From Tetraselmis striata (lineage: Eukaryota; Chlorophyta; Chlorodendrophyceae; Chlorodendrales; Chlorodendraceae), in the NCBI GenBank assembly GCA_006384855.1, contig VCJN01000280.1, positions 59,810 to 123,809 on the forward strand: a stretch of DNA of 64,000 nucleotides, given 5' to 3'. Below the pieces are notes generated by a model, which searched no databases, was not told the origin of the DNA, and worked only from the letters and a program-made list of their open reading frames with translations. Shown here piece by piece: positions 55,641-64,000 of this stretch. The translations under genes were made by a program, and so were the position numbers. The stretch's first letter is position 1, and every line of letters begins with the position of its first letter.

Positions 55641-56052
55641 TGTTATACTCCATTTCCCTATAGCCATAATGTTCTGCTATACTAGCAGGTATAACCCCCG
55701 CAAAGGTAGTACGACTACGCATCCGCGGAGTCGCTGTACATATTAGTATTGCGGGCGTAAATATTAGTAGTATAAGGCCGAGGACTGTTCTGGAATTCTC
55801 TAGAGTTCTCTGACTCAAGCCTTACGTGGCTAACACAGCACGGGTATCCCATGACACCCGGCTAACATAGCACAGGTATGACTATGACCTCGGCGGGTAT
55901 AAATACCGCCTCGGACAAGTCTACTAGGTAGAATTCAGAGACAGAACTATAACCCAGGAACCCCTGTAACCAGAAGAGACTGGCCATACTTTCTAAATCC
56001 TTCCGCTGCATCCTAAAGGGCCTAAAGAACAGGCTTAAGCTAGAGCCTAACA
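55641..56052 (+). repeat. 3' LTR of the Ty3 chromovirus
   Basis: 412 bp, TG...CA ends, TATAAATA at 55898-55905. Near-identical to 49355-49767. Confidence 0.95.
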
Positions 56053-56572
56053 TCAAGGGTGTCGAATATGCGCAAGCACTCCAGAGCTTGTGCGTACTCC
56101 GACTCGAATAACAGTGCCATGTTCTTCGCTTTGCTGCCCATATACTCCTGGAGCTTGGCGTTGAAAACATGCCGATGCATGTCGACCATGTAGGCAGTGT
56201 CCTCTGGATGCGGCACAACATTGGGAGCGGGTGCCTGTACCGCAGCTGCTAGGCCGGCAACGCCACGGTGCGCCGGCCCCCCCCCCCGTGATGTGCAGCA
56301 ATGGCGCCATCCGGAGCGATAGCCACCGCCGGCGCGGCTGGTTGGACGTCGAGCATGACGTCCCGCAGTCGAGACCGCCTCGCCGGTTGGGGCCGGCACT
56401 GGAGGGGGGAAAGGGGGTAAGGCGGGCTTGGAGTAAGGGTACTGAGTGCGCGATCCTGTGCACGCGCCATTTTGAACTGGCGGGCGAATCGCCGCCCGCG
56501 CGCCCGCCTCCCCGCCAGGCAGCCACCCCTGAACAACCTGTGACCGCGGTTTATCGCCCCTCCGCAGGGTCG
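56053..56572 (-). other. Short minus-strand coding trace next to the LTR
   Basis: Reads YMVDMHRHVFNAKLQEYMGS, KAKNMALLFESEYAQALECL and RIFDTLD up to the LTR border. No family recognised; it may be part of an older element or gene cut by the chromovirus. A short C run is at 56277-56287. Confidence 0.35.
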
Positions 56573-57723
56573 CTACTTATACTCGTTTTTCACGGATAAC
56601 ATACGACCCTGTTCATGTATGTAGAAAGCAATGGACGCGGGTAACCCATATGCACATGTGTATCGATAAATACGGCGCATGTGTACGTGAACCTTGTGCC
56701 ACGTGCCGGCGCGTGGGCAGCGCACAATGTGCCGCTTAAGTGCTTCGTCAGTGGCGCCGGGGGATAGGTCGCAGTGTGGGCACGAGTCCTCGAGCCCGAG
56801 CGGGCTGTCGCCGAGGGCGGCGATGCCGCAGCACTTGCGCAGCGCGACGCGGTACGGTTCAGGTTCCACAGCGTAAGCCGCCGGAGTGTCGGAGGTTAGG
56901 TATGTGACGCTCCCGTGGCCAGACTGGGACAGTAGGCGTATGCGCTCGGGCAGTGTGGCGGTTCTGTACAGGTCGAAGAAGACGCGCCACTTGCGCGTGT
57001 GCGACAGAACAGCGGCGACCTTCCGGAGGCCTTATGCTTCGTCCATTGCGGAGTTCAAGGAGGGCAGCTCGCCGAGGGTGAGCCTAGGGGGCAAATCAAG
57101 CGTACCGGTAGTGGTGTCGCCGGCTCTGTCGAATGGGTTGCCGACCGGCGCCACGGTAGAGGCCATGTCTGTTTCCCACGGCTGGAAAGAGTCTTCTCTG
57201 TCTTGGCTGGCCTGCCACGCCCGACGTAGTGCGGCGGCCCATGGCAGGGAGGAAGTCTCCGGGTTCGCTAGTTGCTGAATCAGCCGGGGCGCCAGGAGTC
57301 CGGGCATCTTGCGTAGGTCTCGGCCAGAGGCCCAGCGAGGGCAAAAAAGGCCCCGAGGTGCTGCTCGTGCGACTCGTGAACTAGTGAGTCGACAGCGATA
57401 CCACCGAGCATTGTGGATAGGCCGGTGCGCATCAAACTTAGGCTAGCCGCTGTCTCGTCGCCAGTGAGATCCATAATGTGCGCGAGCGTGGAGTGTACCG
57501 CGGCATCTCTCTCGAGCATAAACTCAGCAAGCGACTCGGGCGGTAAGCCTCGCAGCAGGTGTGCGAAGCGCTTGACGCCGCACACTTGCACGAGGCGCAG
57601 GGACGCGTGAATGTGGCCCGCATCAGCTATCTCGCGCGCCATAAGTAGGATGGCGTCTTGTCGCGCGGCCGGCCGCCGGAGTGCGTAGTCGTATCGGTAG
57701 TCGCTAGTAATAATTGGATCCAT
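56573..57723 (-). pseudogene. C-terminal part of a second LINE family (family B) ORF, broken
   Basis: Minus-strand frames in order: 57723-57280 (CGVKRFAHLLRGLPPESLAE, FMLERDAAVHSTLAHIM, GLSTMLGGIAVDSL), then 57307-57032 (LPWAAALRRAWQASQ), then to 56573 (ARLRKCCGIAALGDSPLG-type sequence with CPHCDLSPGATDEALKRHIV and RCP). The RFAHLLRxxPP, GLGG and fr-ALR-C-G-(C..C...H...C) order is that of the region after RT in many LINE-type ORFs. Two frame changes make it non-functional. Sequence and zinc cluster differ from family A. Confidence 0.55.
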
Positions 57724-58676
57724 CTGACTGCAGCTTCCGTGGTACGACGATTCGTTTCAGGGACATCGTCTGAAGAATAACGCACAGAAAGTACTGTTGA
57801 ATCTGGTGAAATGCGCAAGCACGGTTCGTCGTTCTCCGTCGGTTCATCATTGTCGACACTACATACAACGACGATGAGGCGCGACGCACCAGCAGATGAT
57901 GACGATTAGCGACTAGAGGATGACGATTAGTTAGAGGTAGTCGCTACGAGCAGTCGTTGCCAGTACCTGGTACCTGCATATTTGTGTAAAAATCGAACCG
58001 CCTCACAGCAGCATCTCAGCAGAGTACGTAGTATCAGTAGTGAGCAATTTCCCCATTATGGCTATTTCTCCCCCATTACTACCGACAATCTCCACTGGAC
58101 ATACGAGTCATATATAGCGTGGTGAACTAAAAACATAAATATAACGAAGGTTCGATCGTCGCAAAAGATAGGTCGTCGCCACTCCGCTGCTGCAGGATCC
58201 TTCCCGCCATCCGACGACCTACCGTCCGTGCCAATTCGAGTATGAGATACATGCACCACGAGAACGCTATCTAGTTTGCGAGAGAAACCGCGCCGGGTTG
58301 CGACGGGCCTCCTCCGCATACTGCGTCCCCTCTTCCGGCGCGTCGTCCGCCATCCAAAGCACAATTTCCGTCGCTCGACCGCCGCCGGCTCAACACTTCT
58401 AGAAAGGTCATCTGACCCCCCCCCCCCCGCCCCCCTCTCCTTCCCGTATGTTTCGCTGGCTGGTGTCTGTTCGGACCTGCACTATGTTCCTGGCAGTGAA
58501 TTCCCAGCACGGCGCGTGCCGTCATGCCGCTGTTGTTCACTCGACAGCGTGTTTTACCCCCCCCCCCCCCCCCCCCCCCCCTACGGAAGCCTCCACAGCC
58601 GGCGCCGTGCCCCCTCCCGACTTCTGACAGGTTCGTTCGCCTGGCATTCGCAGGTCCTCTCGCAAACTGCGCAGTA
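57724..58676. other. Intergenic region and 5' UTR
   Basis: No gene recognised. C runs at about 58417-58428 and 58558-58580 lie upstream of the start codon at 58677 and are probably in the 5' UTR or promoter. They create apparent proline runs that are not supported as protein. Confidence 0.55.
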
Positions 58677-60467
58677 ATGACACGCTTTCAGCCGTTTGTC
58701 CTCGGGCTAGCCATCCTCCTGATGGCATCTGTCGTCCAGGTCCTACCCGCGCCGCTCGCACCAGTATTCGATTGCACTTACCCGATTTCCCCCCCCCCCC
58801 CCCCCCCCCCCCCCCGCCCCCCTTCCCCAGCTCCCCCCCCCCGCCCCCCTGCCTGCCCCCGTAGTACTTTGCCTTCGCCCGACCCTACCCCGTGCGTGTA
58901 GTAAGCAAACCCATCACTTACCCGATACCGGAGCCTGAAGATCCGCGCAGTGCATGGTTTTCAAAACGAGTGACGAGACGCAGCGGCTGCGGCCAACCGA
59001 CTAGCCTGGCACCCGCCCCTGACGGCTGACGCCCGCCCCGCCCCCTGGTCACAGGCACGCGTCTTGTCCTGCGGGGCGGGCTGCGCTGTCGGCGGACGTA
59101 CGGTCTGCGACACCTATGGGAACTACGTCGCACCCAACGTATGCGTCGCCATGGCGTGCTACGGGGCCACTATTACTGGTGTGCAGTACTGCCCTGATGA
59201 CCCAGTGAAGGCTCAGGGCGATACCGTCGCCGAGCCCGAGCCTGAGCCCGTGGCGCCTGTCCAGTCTGGCAAGCGCGCCGCCGTGCGTGCCAGTTCCGAT
59301 GCGACCTGCGAGAAGCTGTGCGGCTCCGCCGCCTTCAGGCCCGTTTGTGACAAGGACGGCGTCTTCCTTGCCAACAACGTGTGCGAGGCTCGCTACTGCG
59401 TCGGCGTCTCCGTCAGCGATATTAGGTATTGCCCTGATGAGGTCGAGGCAGCCATCATGGAGGAGGCCGAGGAGATGACGGAGGATGTAGTCGAGCGGGC
59501 GAATGAGGTGTTGGCTGAGGTTGTCCGGGAGGCAAAGCAGGCGATGCAGGCGGAGCCCGAGAATGCGGAGGAGATTGCCGAGAAGGCGGAGCAGATCATC
59601 GAGAATGTCGTGGAACAGGCGGACATCGTGGTGGAGATGGAGGAGGAAGCCATGCCTGCCGTGAAGAAGACGGCTGAGAGGGCCGAGGAGGCGGTGGGGG
59701 ACATGGCGGAGGCTGCTGATGAGATGGTGGAGGAGATGGCCGAGAAGGCTGAGGAGGTCGCCCCGGAGGTGGCGCAGATGATGGAGGCCGAGCGAGCTGT
59801 GTCTGATGAGACCTGCCAGGCGCTCTGCAGCAATGCCCCTACCACCGGCCGCATGTGTGACGAGGACGGCGTCTTCGTGGCCAACAGCCTGTGCGAGGCT
59901 CGCTACTGTGTGGGATTCACCGCCATCAACCTGCTTGAAATATGCCGCGATGAGGTCGAGGAGGAGCAGACAACGGAGGACATTAGCCAGGAGGCGGAGC
60001 TCGCGGTAATGGAGGATGCCGAGGACACTGAGACAATTCAGGGGGACGAGGTGGTGTTGGAGGCTGAACCCTCACGGGTGATGCCGAGCCAGGCGGAGGC
60101 GCCCGCAACGCCGGCGCCCAGCTCCGCCATCTGCTGCGGTGCCATCAGCTTTGGCGCTCCCTATTCCAAGAGTGTGCTGAACGTCTGCCAGACGTCCCTT
60201 GACTGCATGACCGGCACCCACCAGGAGGCCAAGGACCTGTGCGAGAATGCCGCCAAAGTCCGGATGTGCACGGCGGATGAGGCCGATGCGGGCCTGCAGG
60301 TTGGGCCCACGTGCAGCTTTGACGTCTCCCCTCTTTCCTGGACCTCCACGGAATGCGTCATCGACGCAACCGGCGAGGCTGGCTTTGTGACCAGCGCGGA
60401 CGGCGTGGAGGAATGCACTCCTGCGAGCGAGACACGCCCCATCCTCTGCTGCGCTGATGCTTGCTAA
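58677..60467 (+). CDS. Secreted protein with three Kazal-like modules and an acidic helical segment
   Basis: Two exons: 58677-58763 and 59055-60467, joined in phase 0, 499 aa. The first exon is a signal peptide (RFQPFVLGLAILLMASVVQV). Three Cys modules share the pattern C-x3-C-x(6-9)-C-D-x-x-G-x(6)-V/L-C-x3-x-C-x-G-x(n)-C: VLSCGAGC...TVCDTYGNYVAPNVC, CEKLCGSAAFRPVCDKDGVF, and CQALCSNAPTTGRMCDEDGV. The PVCDxDG..xxNxC core resembles Kazal/follistatin protease-inhibitor modules. Between modules 2 and 3 lie about 110 residues rich in Glu/Ala/Val (EEMTEDVVERANEVLAEVVR), predicted helical or coiled-coil. The C-terminus has a second Cys-rich domain with two CC pairs (SAICCGAISFG, RPILCCADAC). Probably extracellular or cell-wall; inhibitory activity is an inference only. 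A TGTAA lies about 165 nt past the stop. The poly-C stretch at 58790-58815 is intronic. Confidence 0.78.
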
Positions 60468-61392
60468 ATTATTCTGAACAGTCGCCTTACGACTCGGCCT
60501 TCCACCAAGCATGCAGTGCACCTTAGGTATATAGTAATATAGGGAGAGCCATGCACGCATTAAAAAAACATGGCTCAGTGAATAGCCGTGCTTTCTTAGG
60601 CATGTCGTGGGGATCTCAATAGTGACCAATGTAAATTCAACCATTTTTCCAACCCATATCCATCCGTCGGTGCAGCTGCACTCAATTATAGCATGTTGTG
60701 TACTCAACCTCACAACACGGACTGCCAGGTGAGGGAAGTACATAGGATATAGTTGTGCCGCATTCTCCGGACATGTTTGGTCTGCCATAGGAACGGCTCC
60801 CCTTGCGCTACAGTGGGATGAACGGCAGGGCGGGTGTTTTGTTTGATACAATGCCATGAGTCAAGAGGGGGGCGGCAGGAAAGGCTTTTCATATGTAGCC
60901 CGTGGGCCGGTGCCGGCGCTGTGTCACAAGGATAGCGGACAGCGACATCGGCGGCAATACCTATTCATTTGGATGAATAGTACTCAGCCAATGTTACATA
61001 TGTATTTGTGTGTGTGGTGTGTGCGCGCCTGTTACCCATCGTATGTCCGCAAAGATTCAAACTTCTGCACATAGTACATTCACAAAATCAGATTACATAA
61101 AACAGCTGCATCGAGCATGCGTTCCCTTGCGGCAATCTGCTCGCTGCGTTTTCATCACTTGTGAATACATGCAAAAGGTACGTTGTCCTACTGATGCACG
61201 ACAGCGTGACACTCAGTACGGGTGCCGACAAACTTTCAAGAGGGCAAAATTTAGAACGTGCTCTGTCCTTTGGCGTATTACTTCTATCGGCAGCATGTAA
61301 AGAGCACGACAGTAAATTAATAAGGTCGTGCCCTGCGCTACAGGGTCGCTATAAGAATCCAAGGCCATGACCGGTACACAGTATCCGATATT

Positions 61393-61440
61393 TGGTTTTT
61401 TTTCGCGCCCCGGGACAGGACTGGGCACCAGTGAAACCCC
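61393..61440 (-). mobile_element. LINE family A 3'-terminal stub
   Basis: T run, CGCGCCCCGGGACAGGACTG, then GGCACCAGTGAAACCCC: the last about 48 bp of the family A LINE in reverse orientation, right next to a TATGTGG microsatellite. Confidence 0.75.
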
Positions 61441-61495
61441 CATGTGGTATGTTGGTATGTGGTATGTGGTATGTGGTATGTGGTAGTGGTAAGGA
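61441..61495. repeat. (TATGTGG)n microsatellite
   Basis: About six adjacent units of GGTATGT/TATGTGG. Confidence 0.9.
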
Positions 61496-62218
61496 ATATG
61501 TGGTACAGATGATGACGATATACGCTGAGCTCGCCGACCTGGCACCTATGGGTGCCCGTACTACCCCTGGCGCAGTTTTTCGCCCTCGTCGGGACGACAT
61601 CCTCCGCTAGCCAGGACCCGTACCGGAATAGTCCGCAGTAGTACCACTATAAGTGCCACTATACTTATAGTACCACTTTAATGGTATACTACCACTATAA
61701 GATATTATTAGTAGTAATACCCCCTCCCCCTACTCGCTCCACATCCCTCCCCCCTGCCCCGTTGGGATTAGCCCCCCCCCACACCCCCCCCCCCCCCCCC
61801 CCCCACTGGCCTCCGCGAATGTCACAATGAGAAAAAAAATAGGCCGTCACCCCGTTCCAGGTTCCAAATGGCCACAGTGCACATTCTTCTATAAAGTGCG
61901 TCGGCACCCGTCCGGAGTGACGCATCGGCGCGCAGTCGTCTGATTTGCCCGAACTTGGACTACTGTGGCGATTCTTCATCAGCAAGCATCATATTGGATA
62001 TCCGTGGGTTTGATGCGAAACCACAAGCAAGGGCATGAAGACCCCGACGAGAGCAAGAGGAAGCTGAAACTAGTGACGTACGAGCCAATGGGCCTCCGAC
62101 CGGACTGGCAACCCCGAGACTCCCCCTATGGCTCGCGGTGGATCTCGCCCGCATCGAAGGCCGCGCGTTCCCGACGCTAGCTGGGACGAGGTTTGCGCAC
62201 ACGATCCCGTGACGTCTA

Positions 62219-62590
62219 GTGGCGGCCTTGCCCATGCGTACGTACGATCGGTACTGCAACTCCTTGTCCGCGTCGGCGGCGTCGTCCTTCATGACAAACT
62301 TCACTGGCACCATCCGCCCCGCGATTGTCGGTGCATGCAAGACTTTCGGTGGTGACTACAAGAAGGTGTTAAAACAATTATGGGATCCATGGAGCGACCT
62401 TCTGATCGCATGCAAGTTCCAAGGCCAGCAACTACGGGGCGAGGGGGAGTGCGCCGCCTCAAGACAGCCTGATCACGTGAGGCTCCCTCTGGAGTATATT
62501 GAGCTCATTCAAGACTTCCTTACGGCCTTTCCAGAACAACGACCCAAGAAGACTGAGGCGGCACGAAAGATGCGTTTGGTGCAAGCATAA
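62219..62590 (+). CDS. Hypothetical 123-aa frame
   Basis: Starts MAALPMRTYDRYCNSLSASA and continues without low-complexity sequence to a stop at 62590. No domain is recognised, no splice partners were identified, and it sits in repeat-rich DNA, so it could be part of an old mobile element. Confidence 0.25.
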   Translation: MAALPMRTYDRYCNSLSASAASSFMTNFTGTIRPAIVGACKTFGGDYKKVLKQLWDPWSDLLIACKFQGQQLRGEGECAASRQPDHVRLPLEYIELIQDFLTAFPEQRPKKTEAARKMRLVQA

Positions 62591-62985
62591 CTCTCAAGGC
62601 CCGAGCGAGCCCTCGAGCTCGCAGAGGTGGACATCGACCCTATCGCGCAAATGGCAAGACTTCACTGCGCGGACTTGTTCGATATGCATCACTACCACTA
62701 GAACTAGATAGTACGTGGGGTGTTGTAGTTAGTAGTATTAGCCCCCCCCTCCTCCCCCCCCCCCCCCCCATGATTAGCCCCATTTTAAGTCACAGATATT
62801 TCGAATACCACAATAAGTCGGTGGACGCTTTCGAGCCTTCTGTTGCTAACTGTATGTGGCCCGCAACCCTATGGTTTCGGTGCATCACATGTGTTTGCAT
62901 GTCCGAGGAGTGACACTCCATTACACATATATGCCTTCATGTATTCTGCAACCAGTGAGAGTGTCGACAACCACTGACCCATGCA

Positions 62986-63597
62986 GCTGCACATTATGAT
63001 ACAATTACGCACCCGAGTACTTCCCACGGCCCGCCCATTGACCCGGATTTATGCCATGCCTTAGCGATTCCTTGAACATTGCCATGCATGTGGCAAAGTG
63101 AATATGAGACTATCAAACATATGCTGGTGGAGCCCGCGGTGGGTGTATCATCGTCATATAGTTTGAGGATTGTTAGTTCCGGAGTTTGATGATTTTATTA
63201 GTTAATCAGGTTTTTGCGTCAACACTTGAGGACTCTACTGGCCTTTATTTTGGGGGGGTCCCCTCCCTCCCTTCACGGCGCCCTGGATTTAACTGGGAAT
63301 GGAAAAAAACGCCGGGCCCTGCGTCAATCTTTTCTTTTGTGTTGCACATGTATTGCACCCCCGAAATGATTTTGCTCTACGGGATTGATTGGGGCATGCC
63401 CAACTTCGCATAACTCGAATGGGCCGACGCCGGGCCCTCCGTCACACTTTCTTTTTTGTTGCACATGTATTGCACCCCGAAATGATTTGCTCCGCGGGAT
63501 TGATTGGGGCATGCCCCAACTCGCATAACTCAAATGGGCAGGGCGGACCTTTTGTGGTCAGTGCAAGTGCCGGGTATTTTGATGGCAGTGTTTTAAA
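62986..63597 (+). mobile_element. LINE family A fragment with internal tandem duplication
   Basis: CATTATGATACAATTACGCACC through GGCAGTGTTTTAAACAG aligns with 20730-21235 of the longer copy, with several stops and deletions. The block CGGGCCCT...TTGCACATGTATTGCACCC...GCATAACTC occurs twice in tandem (63311-63429 and 63430-63546). Confidence 0.85.
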
Positions 63598-64000
63598 CAG
63601 AAGTTATCAGTTATTCGTCAATGAAACTCTACAATGTAGAAATCGCACGGATCCTTCCGGATTACCCGACTGTAGGAAACAGTCGCCGCGCCCCCTAGTT
63701 ATCATTCGTTGGTGATGTCATTTACTCCCTATGAATGGCGAGAGGAACGTTGTAGAAGGTCGTTCCTCCGATCGAACCCCCCTTCCATTGTAGAAACTTA
63801 TTTCCTCCAATAGAAACCATCAAGTGACGCCATGGTGGGCGATCGCCCAGAGCATGCCCGACCATATGCGTACCCTCCCACCCACCCATCCCCCCGCGCC
63901 CGGCGTGTTTCCTCGGCGCATAGCTCTCCTGCCGTCGCTGCCGGGACCTTGAGGGGCGTAGGGCGCGGCCGCCTCTTGGCAGGCACCACCCGGCGCGCGA
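63598..64000. other. Window end, nothing assignable
   Basis: GC-rich toward 64000. A short minus-strand open frame (63989-63798) might be the first exon of a gene that lies outside the window, but no motif supports it. Confidence 0.4.

Larger units (their letters stand above)
49355..56052 (+). mobile_element. Ty3 chromovirus-type LTR retrotransposon with extra N-terminal pol modules
   Basis: 6.7 kb with both LTRs, candidate primer-binding site, gag, -1 frameshift signal, pol, and polypurine tract. Only one nonsense codon breaks the coding frames. Pol order: Dam-like module, Nudix-like module, aspartyl protease, RT, RNase H, integrase, GPY/F, chromodomain. The flanks show no matching target duplication: ATGTT lies left of the 5' LTR and TCAAG right of the 3' LTR. 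Confidence 0.95.
60468..62985. other. Gene-poor region with simple repeats
   Basis: Holds a LINE stub, a TATGTGG repeat, poly-C runs (about 61787-61804 and 62743-62768) and TACCACTATAAGTGCCACTA-type short repeats at about 61645-61700. A 123-codon frame at 62219-62590 (SSFMTNFTGTIRPAIVGACK, LPLEYIELIQDFLTAF) reads protein-like but matches nothing I know. Confidence 0.5.

Noticed and set aside
58524-58901. Hydroxyproline-rich (extensin or pherophorin-like) cell-wall protein
   Set aside because: The proline runs come from poly-C tracts in the 5' UTR and in the intron of the Kazal-like gene; splicing 58763 to 59055 removes them and keeps frame.
63798-63989. Minus-strand 63-aa frame at the window end
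   Set aside because: No motif or splice evidence and cut by the window border.
1-64000. CRISPR arrays, bacterial operons, rRNA genes
   Set aside because: No regularly spaced repeats, no operon-like packing and no rRNA-like segments were seen; introns show the DNA is eukaryotic.

Overview
The window looks like nuclear DNA of a green alga (Chlorophyta). The evidence is: GC-rich, intron-split genes with GT-AG introns; a predicted plastid pterin-dehydratase (RAF2-like) protein and a plastid GNAT-like protein of the plant type; a plant-type LRR N-cap and 72-nt LRR exons; interstitial CCCTAAA/CCCTAAAA telomere-like repeats; and many non-LTR, SINE and Ty3 elements. The species cannot be named from sequence alone.

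Layout: 0.2-3.8 kb (-) is a secreted or membrane protein combining a degenerate Cu/Zn-SOD-like domain, LRRs and one TM helix. 4.8-5.5 kb is a LINE 3' end. 5.6-8.7 kb (+) is a five-exon GNAT acetyltransferase. 8.7-13.9 kb is gene-poor with dispersed repeats. 13.9-15.1 kb (+) is an intronless protein kinase with one apparent frameshift. 15.1-22.4 kb is repeat territory: a tandem duplication, a telomere-like patch, an inverted SINE pair, and a 5'-truncated LINE with target-site duplications. 22.4-27.8 kb (+) is a nine-exon PTB/PH-like + PH + WW protein. 28.2-30.3 kb (-) is a six-exon plastid GNAT-like protein. 31.4-38.6 kb (-) is a decayed Ty3-like element. 38.6-43.5 kb is gene-poor. 43.5-44.7 kb (+) is a second kinase, paralogous to the first. 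46.1-47.3 kb (-) is the pterin carbinolamine dehydratase-like gene. 47.9-49.35 kb holds a SINE and a LINE. 49.355-56.05 kb (+) is a nearly intact Ty3 chromovirus with two LTRs. 56.1-57.7 kb (-) is a remnant of a different LINE family. 58.7-60.5 kb (+) is a secreted protein with three Kazal-like modules. 63.0-63.6 kb is a LINE fragment.

Most striking is the chromovirus. Its pol frame, entered through a canonical -1 slippery heptamer placed directly before the gag stop, begins with a Dam-like methyltransferase-type module and a Nudix-like module before protease, RT, RNase H, integrase and chromodomain. I know of no Ty3 element with this order. Other main signals are a tRNA-derived SINE family whose 3' end matches the resident LINE's 3' end, and poly-C tracts that sit just downstream of 5' splice sites in several unrelated genes.

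Exon models were made by eye from splice signals and reading-frame phase. Four complete models (709, 351, 658 and 278 aa) close in frame, which supports them. Family assignments rest on recognised motifs, not on searches.
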